Source: Coprinopsis marcescibilis (taxonomy: Eukaryota > Basidiomycota > Agaricomycetes > Agaricales > Psathyrellaceae). From it: 27,831 nt of DNA. Positions 20,130 to 27,831 of this stretch are shown piece after piece. The stretch covers positions 1 through 27,831 of the forward strand of contig ML210440.1 in the NCBI GenBank assembly GCA_004369085.1, in the 5' to 3' direction. The notes beneath the pieces are model-generated. The model was not told where the DNA came from. It ran no database searches and saw only the letters and a program-made list of their open reading frames with translations. The translations under genes were made by a program, and so were the position numbers. The stretch's first letter is position 1; each line of letters opens with the position of its first letter.

Positions 20130-20145
20130 GGATCATTCATGATCC
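20130..20145. repeat. Short palindrome in DUF2235 gene promoter
   Basis: GGATCAT and ATGATCC are exact reverse complements separated by 2 nt, about 70 bp before the start codon. This could be a dimeric transcription-factor site. Confidence 0.45.
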
Positions 20146-20215
20146 CTCCCATTCCTTCTCGGAGCACCCACTGCTGGACATATCAACATACCTCAAACGC
20201 TAGCAAATCAGTGCC

Positions 20216-22108
20216 ATGGTAGGCACAGAAGAGCCCGACACTCAGCAACACAGTGGGAGAACGCTAGTCCTCTGCTTCGACGGAACAGCAGACCAATTTG
20301 ATGCAGATGTGAGTCTAGACAGCTTTTTGGCATGCGTGGACTTCAATACGCCTGCACTTCGTTTTCTATGTTACTCTGACCACAATTCAATTCGACAGAA
20401 CTCGAACGTAGTCAAGCTTTTCTCCCTGCTGAACAAAGATCCAGAACAGCAACTCTGTTATTACGACCCGGGAGTGGGAACCTGGTTCCACCCAGGCGTC
20501 GTCTCTCCGCTTTTTGAGTGGTTTGCGAAGTGGATGGACCTGGCTGTGGCCTGGTAAGTGTCGTTATGTGAATGATTTAGTGATTCAGACCTGACACATC
20601 TACGATTTGTAGGTACCTCGACGCCCACGTACTCGATGGTTATAAGTTCATCATGCAGAACTATCGGGAGGGAGACAATATATGCATATTCGGTGAGTAT
20701 AGGGCTTCAAGTTGTCCGACGCACTCAAGGAAGCCGGAGCTAACAAGTCAACGAACAGGGTTCTCCCGAGGATCATACACAGCCAGAGCGCTAGCTGGAT
20801 TCTTGCATAAGGTGTGCAAAGGTCTCAATAATGTAGCAGGCTATTTACGATGATTGCGGCTAGATTGGTCTACTGTCGAGGGACAATGTCTCCCAGATCC
20901 CGTTCGCATACAAGCTGTACAAGCGCGAGGACAGGGAGTCGATTGAGCTCGCCGAGGGGTTCAAACGGACTTTTTGTCGGGCAGTGAAGATAACATTCAT
21001 GGGGGTCTGGTAAGCCGCGAGAAAGTTGCGAAATCAAAGTGTTGAAAGTTAAAGGCCAACCTTCTTTGACATCCTGCAGGGACACTGTCGCCAGCGTCGG
21101 CGTCATTATGGGAAGGACGTTGCCATTTACCAACTCCAACAGATCCATTACGACCTTCAGACACGCATTGGCACTCGATGAGGTTAGTGTTTCAGTCCTT
21201 CTTAATAAATTAAAGGGACCAGGTTACTGAAGAGATGGCATTGGTTTAGCGCCGAGCTCGGTTCAGGCCCAGCTTTTACCACCGTCCATCGCCTACACTT
21301 GAAGCAGCTGCATTGGACCCTGAGAACGCAAGCTCCCCGAATGATGCTGGGACAAGTTCCAGCTCATCTTCGTCAAGCTCCTCCAAATCATCTAGGAATA
21401 AGAGCCCGGGGCTGCGAAACAGATTGGGCTTCCTTTCAAAGGAGAAGAAGAAAGAAGGCGCTGCTGCACAAAGCCAATTGAACGCCGAACAGAAGCCAGA
21501 TGACCTACCTGATGATGTTGAAGAAGTGTGGTTTGTTGGTGGGCACAGCGGTATGTTTTTTTTTGGGCTGATACACTCGAAGTCTGTCAAGTGCTCAATG
21601 GTATCGTAAATTGCAGATGTGGGAGGGGGTAACACACTCAATGACGCTAAGCACTGTGTCTCCAATATCCCACTTCGCTGGATGATACGTGAAATTATGA
21701 AATCCGGCTGTGGAATTCGCTTTGTTCCGGAAGCGGTGGCAACTCTGAAATTGGACAAGTCCGACGATCTTGACGCGATTGACGCCCTCGAGCCCATTCA
21801 CGACCGACTTGCAGGATCCTTCAAAGACCGCCTCTGGTGGATTCTGGAGCTTATACCTCTCAGCCACGCGTGGCAAGATGAGAATGGGGTCTGGCACAGG
21901 AGCTATGGGTAAGTTCCTGCCGATTCATTTGTTGCCAGATTTATGTATTTTGACATACTTTTAAATCTGTAGCTGGCACCTGGGGAGAGGGAGAGATATC
22001 TACACACCCGAACCTAAGTTCCATCGCAGTGTCAAGGTTCGTCTCGAGTCGACTCTTGGGTATCGTCCAAAGGCGAAGTGGGCTGGAACGGAGACCTATG
22101 TCTCCTGA
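20216..22108 (+). CDS. DUF2235 alpha/beta-hydrolase-like protein (Tle1-type fold)
   Basis: Nine exons (20216-20308, 20399-20553, 20613-20692, 20759-20811, 20864-21009, 21080-21182, 21250-21550, 21617-21908, 21973-22108) join in frame to 452 aa. Features of the DUF2235 family (PF09994) are: LVLCFDGTADQFD at the start, the nucleophile elbow FGFSRGSYTARALAG (GxSxG with Ser112 at 110-114), FMGVWDTVASVG, FRHALALDERRARFRP, and WFVGGHSDVGGG (His309, Asp311). In bacteria this fold includes the Tle1 phospholipase effectors. Fungal members are intracellular and mostly uncharacterised; here there is no signal peptide. Residues about 245-280 are an inserted low-complexity segment, with ten consecutive serines after a Thr, then basic KEKKKEG, probably a disordered loop. 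The serine-histidine-aspartate set suggests a working hydrolase, possibly an esterase or lipase. Substrate unknown. Confidence 0.88.
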
Positions 22109-22686
22109 ATCCACGTGGATAATAATATTCGTCGGTAGTCTTTGAGTAACGTATAGGCTTGTGTCAGATATTGTGTAATGTAGCGAAGGTAAAGCCTTAG
22201 GATTCGTCACGGACTCGCGGTCGAGGCGGCTCATTGTATTCTAGTATGACTCCGTATCTACTTGCTAGTAGTTATGCTTCTCCTTGTACTATTCTCTCTA
22301 TGCTATGACTCTGATCGTACAAGACACTACTAGTAACTATCAGCAAACTATGAAACGGCTGCAGCGTCCATTTCAACTGAGGCCAAGATCGCGTCAGGCT
22401 TGGGGGAACACGGATTCGACGGAATACCCACGTCGTGAACAAGCTGTGGGTGGACATACAGACATATGTCCGATTGAAGCATTAACAAATTTTCACTTTT
22501 TCAGAAATAACTTGGAAGTCAAAATCGTTGAGGATCCAGAGTCGAACCCCGCACTGCATCATGGCTTCATGATCATATCGTTCAAACGACAGACGTTCTC
22601 AGCTCCAAACTGGTGAGTCCTGACTATCTGTCTTCTTGCCATTTCGACAACATTTCGAGCCTTCAGTAACCAGAAGTCCTACCTAC
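22109..22686. other. Intergenic stretch upstream of broken F-box gene
   Basis: No supported gene. The last part (about 22530-22686) resembles the sequence before the intact paralogue at 25068. Shared words include TTTCGA...TTTCGAGCC and GAACCCC..GCACT, so the tandem duplication included part of the promoter. A short inverted repeat GGACATA...TATGTCC lies near 22450-22471. Confidence 0.4.
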
Positions 22687-24652
22687 ATGTCTACCATTGA
22701 CGATCTCATTTCCCAATTTCTATGCAACAATCACTCCCCAAGCGAGGATGTTACATGGGCTGTGAAAGCCCGAATCAATCGCGAGCTGGCAAACATCGAA
22801 GAACTCAAGCTGCACCTTGAAACCACAGCGCAAAGATAAGATGAAGCAATGACCGAAGCAAAAGGTCGATTGCGTCAATATCAATCCATCCTTTCCCCTA
22901 TTCGCCGTGTTCCTGTCGAGTTGATAGGGCGAATCCTTAAAGCTGTTCTTCTAGAGCAGTCGCCACAAGAGCTGGAAGCGGGCGATATTGAACGCTGCCG
23001 GCTTGATAGACACGACAGAATCCACTTCCAACATCTTCGCTCCGTGTGTAGCTTGTGGAGAGCGGTTGCTTTCAGCACGTCCGAGCTCTGGAGCACATTG
23101 TATGTGGGCCCGAACGATCTCACTGATTACCTGGATGGCGATGATGCGGCACAGTCAACAACACTCCCCAGGAGCATCACCAAGTGGCTTGACAGAGCCA
23201 AAAACACTCCAATCACCTTCGTTGTTACATGTGCTCAACCAGGACACATAGGCCTGGTCCCCAACTTGCAAGCCCTGAGGGGAATCATTGCAGATACTGC
23301 TATCAACAGTCGCAACTGGCGGACCCTTGTCTTCCAGCACGTACCAATGGTCCTTCGGGGTGATGTGCACCTTGCACACATGGCGGCCGTCAATTCCCCG
23401 ACTACGCCCTGGAGAACCATCGAAAAGTTGGGGAGCGTTTTTTATAACGACATACCAGGGGCTGAAGACCAGGTTCCGGTAGGGGCTAATTTTGCGAAGG
23501 CGCTGCCACAACTTCGTTCGTTTAGCTTGAACTGGTCGAGGGCGAGCCCTATACATATCTACCACGAAAGGATTACCAAGTTCGACTTGCATATTATCGG
23601 TGTCCCCCGTGACCTCTCGCGTAGTCTTGCGCTCATAGAAATGCTCCCAGCCCTGGAGTATTTGACGATATCCATGCCCAGATCACAAGTGACGCGATGG
23701 GTGGTTGGAATGGGGCCATTCCGCAACAGAAAAGTCCACACGTTAACCATAAAAGGCTTGCCCTGGACATTCACGACGCTCGAACACCTCGACCTTCCAA
23801 ACCTGGAGACCCAAGAGCTGGCAAATCGGCCAGGAGTGGAACAGGATCTGAACGGGAGTGATGGTGATCGGAACACTCCGAGGAACGGCATTGCTCGGCT
23901 GGCCAGGGAGCAGAGACCAACCTATGTCCAGAGGAGCGTAGACAACATGTTTTCTCCGGACCATGCAGTCAAGGTCTGTCTTTTGACCAGTTTGAGAGAA
24001 GGTTCGGAAGGAAATCACCGGACGTGAGCGAAGAGTTGAACTTGTAGTCGACCTTCGGTCGTGTGTGCCGTAGAAGCCCGTGCCAAACATGACACGCGAA
24101 CTTCCCTATTTGGGGGGGGGTGGGGGGGGGACCCTGCCGTGGGAATCGTTCCAAGATCGGTGAATCTGTCACCTCTTGGAAGCTGCGGCTCGGACGACCC
24201 GGAACGTAGAGACGATATCTACATTCCTAAAACAGTCCCCGATGTTGCGGTACGTGACATACGAGATGCCACCTGTTAGGTTTTGCGATGCGCCCGTTGG
24301 ACCGGGCATCGTCACGTCGGTGCCCCTACTCAACAGGCTCGAAACACGGAGTTGCGACTTTCTGGACGACTGCCAAATCTACAATGGAATAGAGCTTCTT
24401 CCGGAGATCCGAGAAATATCGTTATCCGACCCCCTCGCCCTCACGGCTGACTCCATGGTTGGGAGGATAGTGGGGTTCTTTGAGAGACGAAGGGAATCGC
24501 TTCGTGGGAGATCGAATGGTGGTGCTAGTATTATATTGAGAGTGAAGAGTGTAGGAGATGCTGGACAGATTGATGTCCTCAGATCGTCCCTCGCAGTTCT
24601 GGGGATTACATTAGAAGTCGGTGTCCCGTCCCAGTCTGAGGGCTACCAATAA
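22687..24652 (+). pseudogene. F-box gene copy broken by nonsense codon and MITE-like insertion
   Basis: This is a close tandem paralogue of the intact gene at 25068-26687, with matching N-terminus (STIDDLISQFLCNNHSPSED versus ATIDQFVSQFLSNNHSPSEE). Codon 51 is TAA at 22837-22839, where the sister has an arginine codon (CGA). Past it the same frame continues through the F-box (PIRRVPVELIGRILKAVLLE, HLRSVCSLWRAVAFSTSELW) to about 23810. There the MITE-like element (23811-24179) is inserted and the frame is lost. Homology resumes at about 24180 (ISTFLKQSPMLRYVTYEMPP...GRIVGFFERRRESLRGRS) and ends at a stop matching the sister's. An internal start at 22849 would keep the F-box but still run into the element and stop at 24027. 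A functional product looks unlikely, though a truncated F-box-only protein cannot be excluded. Confidence 0.88.
23811..24179. mobile_element. MITE-like non-autonomous repeat, copy 2, inside F-box gene
   Basis: The element is 369 bp by its outermost matching bases; the exact ends are uncertain by 1-2 bp because the target resembles the termini. It starts CCAAGAGCTGGCAAATCGG and ends CTGTCACCTCTTGG, an imperfect terminal inverted repeat. The homologous position in the intact paralogue (near 26190-26200, GACCCTGTGGTTGCAG) lacks it, giving a natural empty site. The core has G9-T-G9 at 24112-24130. No clear target-site duplication was found. One frame, continuous with the F-box frame, again reads DLN..DGDRNTPR.GIAR.ARE as in copy 1. 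No transposase is present. Confidence 0.78.
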
Positions 24653-25067
24653 TCCTAGTAATCTCTGATAGCCCTGAATGATCCAAACTCTACTTCTCTG
24701 GCCGTTACTCTGTTGGTTCCAATTTCTGCCCGTTTCCTTCCACTTGCCATCGCCCTAACTCAAATAACAGTTGCTCGTATCCACCATTCACCTGCAACGC
24801 AACGTCGGTTTTCTCAAGAAGACGTTACCTTCAGAAGGAAACAGAGACAGCAGATTTCTTAATCTAGATACCCCCCAGGCATTTCTGATATACTATACGC
24901 AATCAAACCAAATCTTGGAGAATCCAGATTTTAATTCAATTTCGAACCCCCCGCACTCCGCTCGCCATCATGTGGCAAAGTTGGACTCTTTGTTTCGCGC
25001 TGTTTCGACACGTTTCGAGCCTTTCTTTCAGTACCATTTCAACTTACTCTGCAGTCCTCCTTGATCC
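24653..25067. other. Promoter and leader of intact F-box gene
   Basis: 415 bp between the broken and intact paralogues. The last 120 bp parallel the region before 22687. A pyrimidine-rich leader with ACTTACTCTGCAGTCCTCC precedes the ATG at 25068. No gene or clear TATA box is seen. Confidence 0.4.
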
Positions 25068-26687
25068 ATGGCTACCATCGACCAATTCGTTTCCCAATTT
25101 CTATCCAACAATCACTCCCCAAGCGAGGAGGTCACATGTGCTGTGAAAGCCCGAATCAATCGCGAACTGGCGAACATCGAAGAACTCGAGCTGCAACCTG
25201 GAACCACAGCGCAGCGACGAAATGAAGCAATGACCGAAGCAAAGCGTCGATTGCGGCAATACCAATCCATCCTTTCCCCTGTTCGCCGGGTTCCTGTCGA
25301 GTTGATAGGGCGAATACTTGAAGCTGCTCTTCTAGATCAGTCACCGCAAGAGCTGCCAGACGCGGGCGATATTGAAGGTTGCCGGCTCGATAGGTGCGAC
25401 AGAATCCACTTCCAGCATCTTCGCTCCGTGTGTGGCTTGTGGAGAGCGGTTGCTTTTAACACGTCCGCACTCTGGAGCACATTGTATGTGGGCCCGAACG
25501 ACCTCACCGATTACCTGAATGGCAATGCGGCACGGTCAACAACACTCCCCGGGAGCATCACGAAGTGGCTTGACAGAGCCAAATACACTCCAATCACCTT
25601 CATTGTTACATGTGTTCAACCAAAACACAGAACACCCGACCCGGTCCCCAACTTGCAGGCCCTGAGGAGAATCATTGCAGATACTCTCATCAATGGTCGC
25701 AACTGGCGGACCCTTGTCTTCCAGCACGTACCAACGATCCTTCGGGGTGATGTGCACTTTGCACACATGGCGGCCGTCAGTTCCCCGACTGCGCCCTGGA
25801 GAACCATCGAAAGGCTGGGGAGCGTTTTTTATAGCGAACCATCTTGGTCTCACGGCCAGGTTCCGGTGGTGGCTAATTTTGCGAATGCGCTGCCGCAACT
25901 TCGTTCGTTTAGCTTGAACTGGTCGAGGGCGAGACCTATACATATCTACCACGAAGGGATTACCAAGTTCGACTTAAAATTCGGGAAAAACGGTGACCTC
26001 TGGCCTGGCCTTGCACTCATAGAAATGTTCCCAGCCCCCGAGTATTTGACGATATCCGGCCCCAATCGAGGTCGGGTCCAATCCCTGGGTGGAAGAAGGC
26101 AATTCCGCAACAGAAAGGTCCACACGCCGACCATCAAAGGCATGCCATTGAGACTTACAGCGCTCGTACATCTCGACCTTCCGGGCCTGGTGACCCTGTG
26201 GTTGCAGACCGGGGCTCGTGCGTCCACTAGCGTACTAGAGTCGTTATCCACCTTTCTCAAACGATCCACGACGTTACGGTACGTTGCCTGCGAGATGCCG
26301 CCTTCCAGGTTTACCGATCCGCTTGTTATCGCCCACGTCGTCACGTCGGTGGCCTTACTAAGCAGGCTCGAAACCTGGAATTGCGACTTCATGGATAGTC
26401 AGTGGCTCTCCGATGGAATGGAGATTCTTCCGGAAATTCGGGAAATATCGTTCGCCGATCCTCTCGCCCTCGAGTCTGAATTCGCTGCCGGGAGGATAGT
26501 CGAATTCTTTGAGAGACGAAGGGAATCGCTTCGGCGGAGATCGAGGGGTGGTGCCAGTGTTATACTGAGAGCGAAGAGTGTAGGAGATGTTGGATTGGGA
26601 AAGGTTGATGTACTCAGATCGTCTCTTGCGGCTTTAGGGATTATATTTGAAGTCGGAGTCCCTGTCCCAATCTCAGGGCACCAGTAA
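25068..26687 (+). CDS. F-box domain protein (intact tandem copy)
   Basis: Single exon, 539 aa. Residues about 20-68 form a charged helix (VKARINRELANIEELEL, EAMTEAKRRLRQYQ). It is followed by the F-box at about 71-130: SPVRRVPVELIGRILEAALL, FQHLRSVCGLWRAVAFNTSA, LWSTLYVGP. The remaining 400 residues contain irregular leucine-rich strands (LPQLRSFSLNWSRA, LTALVHLDLPGLVTL) ending in a basic segment ERRRESLRRRSRGGASVILR. It would act as a substrate adaptor for an SCF ubiquitin ligase; its target is unknown. The ATG at 25068 is conserved with the start of the broken copy. The upstream copy is its recent duplicate, and the 12446-14101 gene a distant one. Confidence 0.9.
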   Translation: MATIDQFVSQFLSNNHSPSEEVTCAVKARINRELANIEELELQPGTTAQRRNEAMTEAKRRLRQYQSILSPVRRVPVELIGRILEAALLDQSPQELPDAGDIEGCRLDRCDRIHFQHLRSVCGLWRAVAFNTSALWSTLYVGPNDLTDYLNGNAARSTTLPGSITKWLDRAKYTPITFIVTCVQPKHRTPDPVPNLQALRRIIADTLINGRNWRTLVFQHVPTILRGDVHFAHMAAVSSPTAPWRTIERLGSVFYSEPSWSHGQVPVVANFANALPQLRSFSLNWSRARPIHIYHEGITKFDLKFGKNGDLWPGLALIEMFPAPEYLTISGPNRGRVQSLGGRRQFRNRKVHTPTIKGMPLRLTALVHLDLPGLVTLWLQTGARASTSVLESLSTFLKRSTTLRYVACEMPPSRFTDPLVIAHVVTSVALLSRLETWNCDFMDSQWLSDGMEILPEIREISFADPLALESEFAAGRIVEFFERRRESLRRRSRGGASVILRAKSVGDVGLGKVDVLRSSLAALGIIFEVGVPVPISGHQ

Positions 26688-27519
26688 TCTATATTATGGA
26701 CGTACGTTGGACAATGTAACCCTGAATGATACATGTCTCTGGTCATGGTTACTTAGGCTGGGAAGTTTCTACCGCGTTTTTCTATGTCAAGGATCGGTAT
26801 TCGAAGGTAGAAATCCCAGGGTGGCAGTAAATTGAGCACGCTTCGTGATGCTTCGTCTTGTGGGTAAGATTAACTGGGGTAGAAAGTCAGCATCAATTAT
26901 ATCGTTAGTACTAATAGATACGGTAGCAGAAGAGCCGTCGGCGCTTATATCGATTACCGGGTACATAACTAGGCCAGAAGCTGCAGTATCGAGCACCTCA
27001 GGCGCAGTGGGGACAACAAAGTGACTGTGACGCCGACGGGAACGGAAAGGCGGATAGCGGAGGAACCTCTTCTCTCGTTTCCTCGGTGTTCCAACTTCTG
27101 TTTGCAAAATAAAGCCAAACTTTGAGGAGATACAAATTGGAGCGACCTCCGCTTCGATTCATCCCCAATTCTTTCTTCCCTTGCCCCCCGTCCCCGTCAA
27201 GTCCCCGTCTGAGACGCTGGCAAATCAATGGCAGATGACTACCACATCCCGCGTCGAGATCAATCTGTCTGACCACATGTCTGCATCTAGCTCGCCTATG
27301 GTTCGCATTTAAGCGCATATATCCAGCCCGCAGCCGCTCATGTCCTCAAGTGACTATATGCGCGTTTAAACGTGAGTGTATGCGTCTCAAAGTGGATTTT
27401 GTGATATGCTGGAGGGCGATGACGTTGCTGATTAACAGATGTCAACAATGTGAAATACGTTATCGGTCATCTTAGCAGAGGATCTGTCTGACTCAGTTCG
27501 AACTCTACACTTCATTAGG
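26688..27519. other. Intergenic stretch with one intron-like signal on the minus strand
   Basis: 830 bp without a firm gene. On the minus strand, 26921 to 26874 reads as a 48-nt intron with GTATCT, a perfect TACTAAC branch site and CCCCAG. It sits inside an open frame at 26787-27107 that would encode 90 aa when spliced. No family is recognised. The right part should hold the promoter of the gene at 27520 and includes a near-inverted repeat: TTTAAGCGCATATA at about 27309-27322 against TATATGCGCGTTTAAA at about 27355-27370. Confidence 0.35.
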
Positions 27520-27831
27520 ATGGGGAATTCTGCTTCGACCCCTGCGAATGGGAAGCCTGTTCAACGTCGCACGCAGTCCCCTTCTCCTTCGCCAGGGCAA
27601 CCCCACCGTTCTCTCCGCACCAAGAAGAAATCCCTAGAGCTGCCCGACCTGGCCTCAATCCAACCTCTTTCTCTCGCCAAACCCAAAACAGCCAGCATTC
27701 CCATCCCGTCGTCGTCTACTAACCAACAGGAACGCGGACGTCCTCAGCAACAGGTTGTCTCTGCTACGGATTTACTCGGGGAAGCCACGACATCGACTAA
27801 TCAGCCATATCCACCCAGCCGTTCCCAATAC
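27520..27831 (+). CDS. Probable SNF1/AMPK beta subunit, N-terminal part (runs off window)
   Basis: The frame opens with ATG at 27520 and stays open for 104 codons to the window end, with no stop. The N-terminus MGNSAS fits the N-myristoylation consensus (Gly2, Ser6), as in AMPK beta/Sip2/Gal83 proteins. It is followed by a proline- and serine-rich, basic stretch (QRRTQSPSPSPGQPHRSL), then RTKKKSLELPDLASIQPL and ASIPIPSSSTNQQ. From memory, the KKKSLELPDLA block is shared by basidiomycete AMPK beta subunits. The decisive glycogen-binding (CBM48) and ASC domains would lie beyond the window. If correct, the protein scaffolds the energy-sensing kinase and anchors it to membranes. An alternative is another myristoylated, disordered protein. 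Confidence 0.5.
   Translation, partial: MGNSASTPANGKPVQRRTQSPSPSPGQPHRSLRTKKKSLELPDLASIQPLSLAKPKTASIPIPSSSTNQQERGRPQQQVVSATDLLGEATTSTNQPYPPSRSQY

Larger units (their letters stand above)
19263..20215. other. Intergenic stretch with inverted repeats, no supported gene
   Basis: About 950 bp with no convincing coding region. It contains a 12-13 bp inverted repeat spanning exactly 100 bp (19941-20040), a short palindrome at 20130-20145 and a TATA-like element at 20112-20117, all listed separately. A 94-codon frame at 19811-20095 covers the inverted repeat and shows no family feature. Confidence 0.4.

Noticed and set aside
24176..24652. Independent 158-aa gene
   Set aside because: It aligns with the C-terminal part of the intact F-box paralogue and is the 3' remnant of the broken copy beyond the MITE-like insertion.

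Overview
The window reads as nuclear DNA of a filamentous basidiomycete, most likely an agaricomycete. Genes lie close together on both strands. Most are cut by many short introns (about 48-90 nt) with GT...CTRAY...AG signals, microexons of 12 and 14 nt occur, and tandem F-box and MYND-finger gene families are present. Exon structures were worked out by hand from splice signals, reading-frame continuity and family motifs. No database was searched.

Layout. 1-354: a short non-autonomous transposon-like repeat (MITE-like). 1064-2232 (+): a MAP-kinase-kinase-like kinase with altered catalytic motifs. 2317-3066 (-): a predicted secreted DJ-1/PfpI-family protein. 3262-4390 (-): NAD(P)H-hydrate epimerase, 8 exons. 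4593-6110 (-): a MYND zinc-finger protein. 6680-7613 (+): a class I methyltransferase with a histidine-rich N-terminus. 7827-9167 (-): a decayed paralogue of the MYND gene. 10437-10679 (-): a tiny secreted peptide precursor. 12446-14101 (-): an F-box protein. 14431-15683 (+): probable ORC6. 16198-19262 (+): AMP deaminase, 13 exons. 20216-22108 (+): a DUF2235 alpha/beta-hydrolase-like protein. 22687-24652 (+): a broken F-box gene carrying a nonsense codon and a second copy of the MITE-like repeat (23811-24179). 25068-26687 (+): its intact tandem paralogue. 27520 to the window end (+): the 5' part of a probable SNF1/AMPK beta subunit with an N-myristoylation signal.

How the genes relate. This is not an operon or a metabolic cluster. 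Conserved housekeeping genes (NAXE for nucleotide repair, ORC6 for replication, AMPD for adenylate balance, probable AMPK beta for energy sensing) alternate with fast-evolving accessory genes (F-box, MYND, DUF2235, small secreted peptide, divergent kinase). AMP deaminase and a probable AMPK subunit about 8 kb apart both concern AMP, but nothing in the sequence shows a functional link.

No wholly new multi-gene system is evident. The best leads are the MITE-like family with a conserved reading frame and G8-9TG8-9 core, the kinase with HRD changed to YGD and DFG to DFS, the His-rich methyltransferase, the decayed MYND and F-box paralogues beside intact sisters, and a 60-aa secreted peptide with a stop-free intron whose length is a multiple of three.
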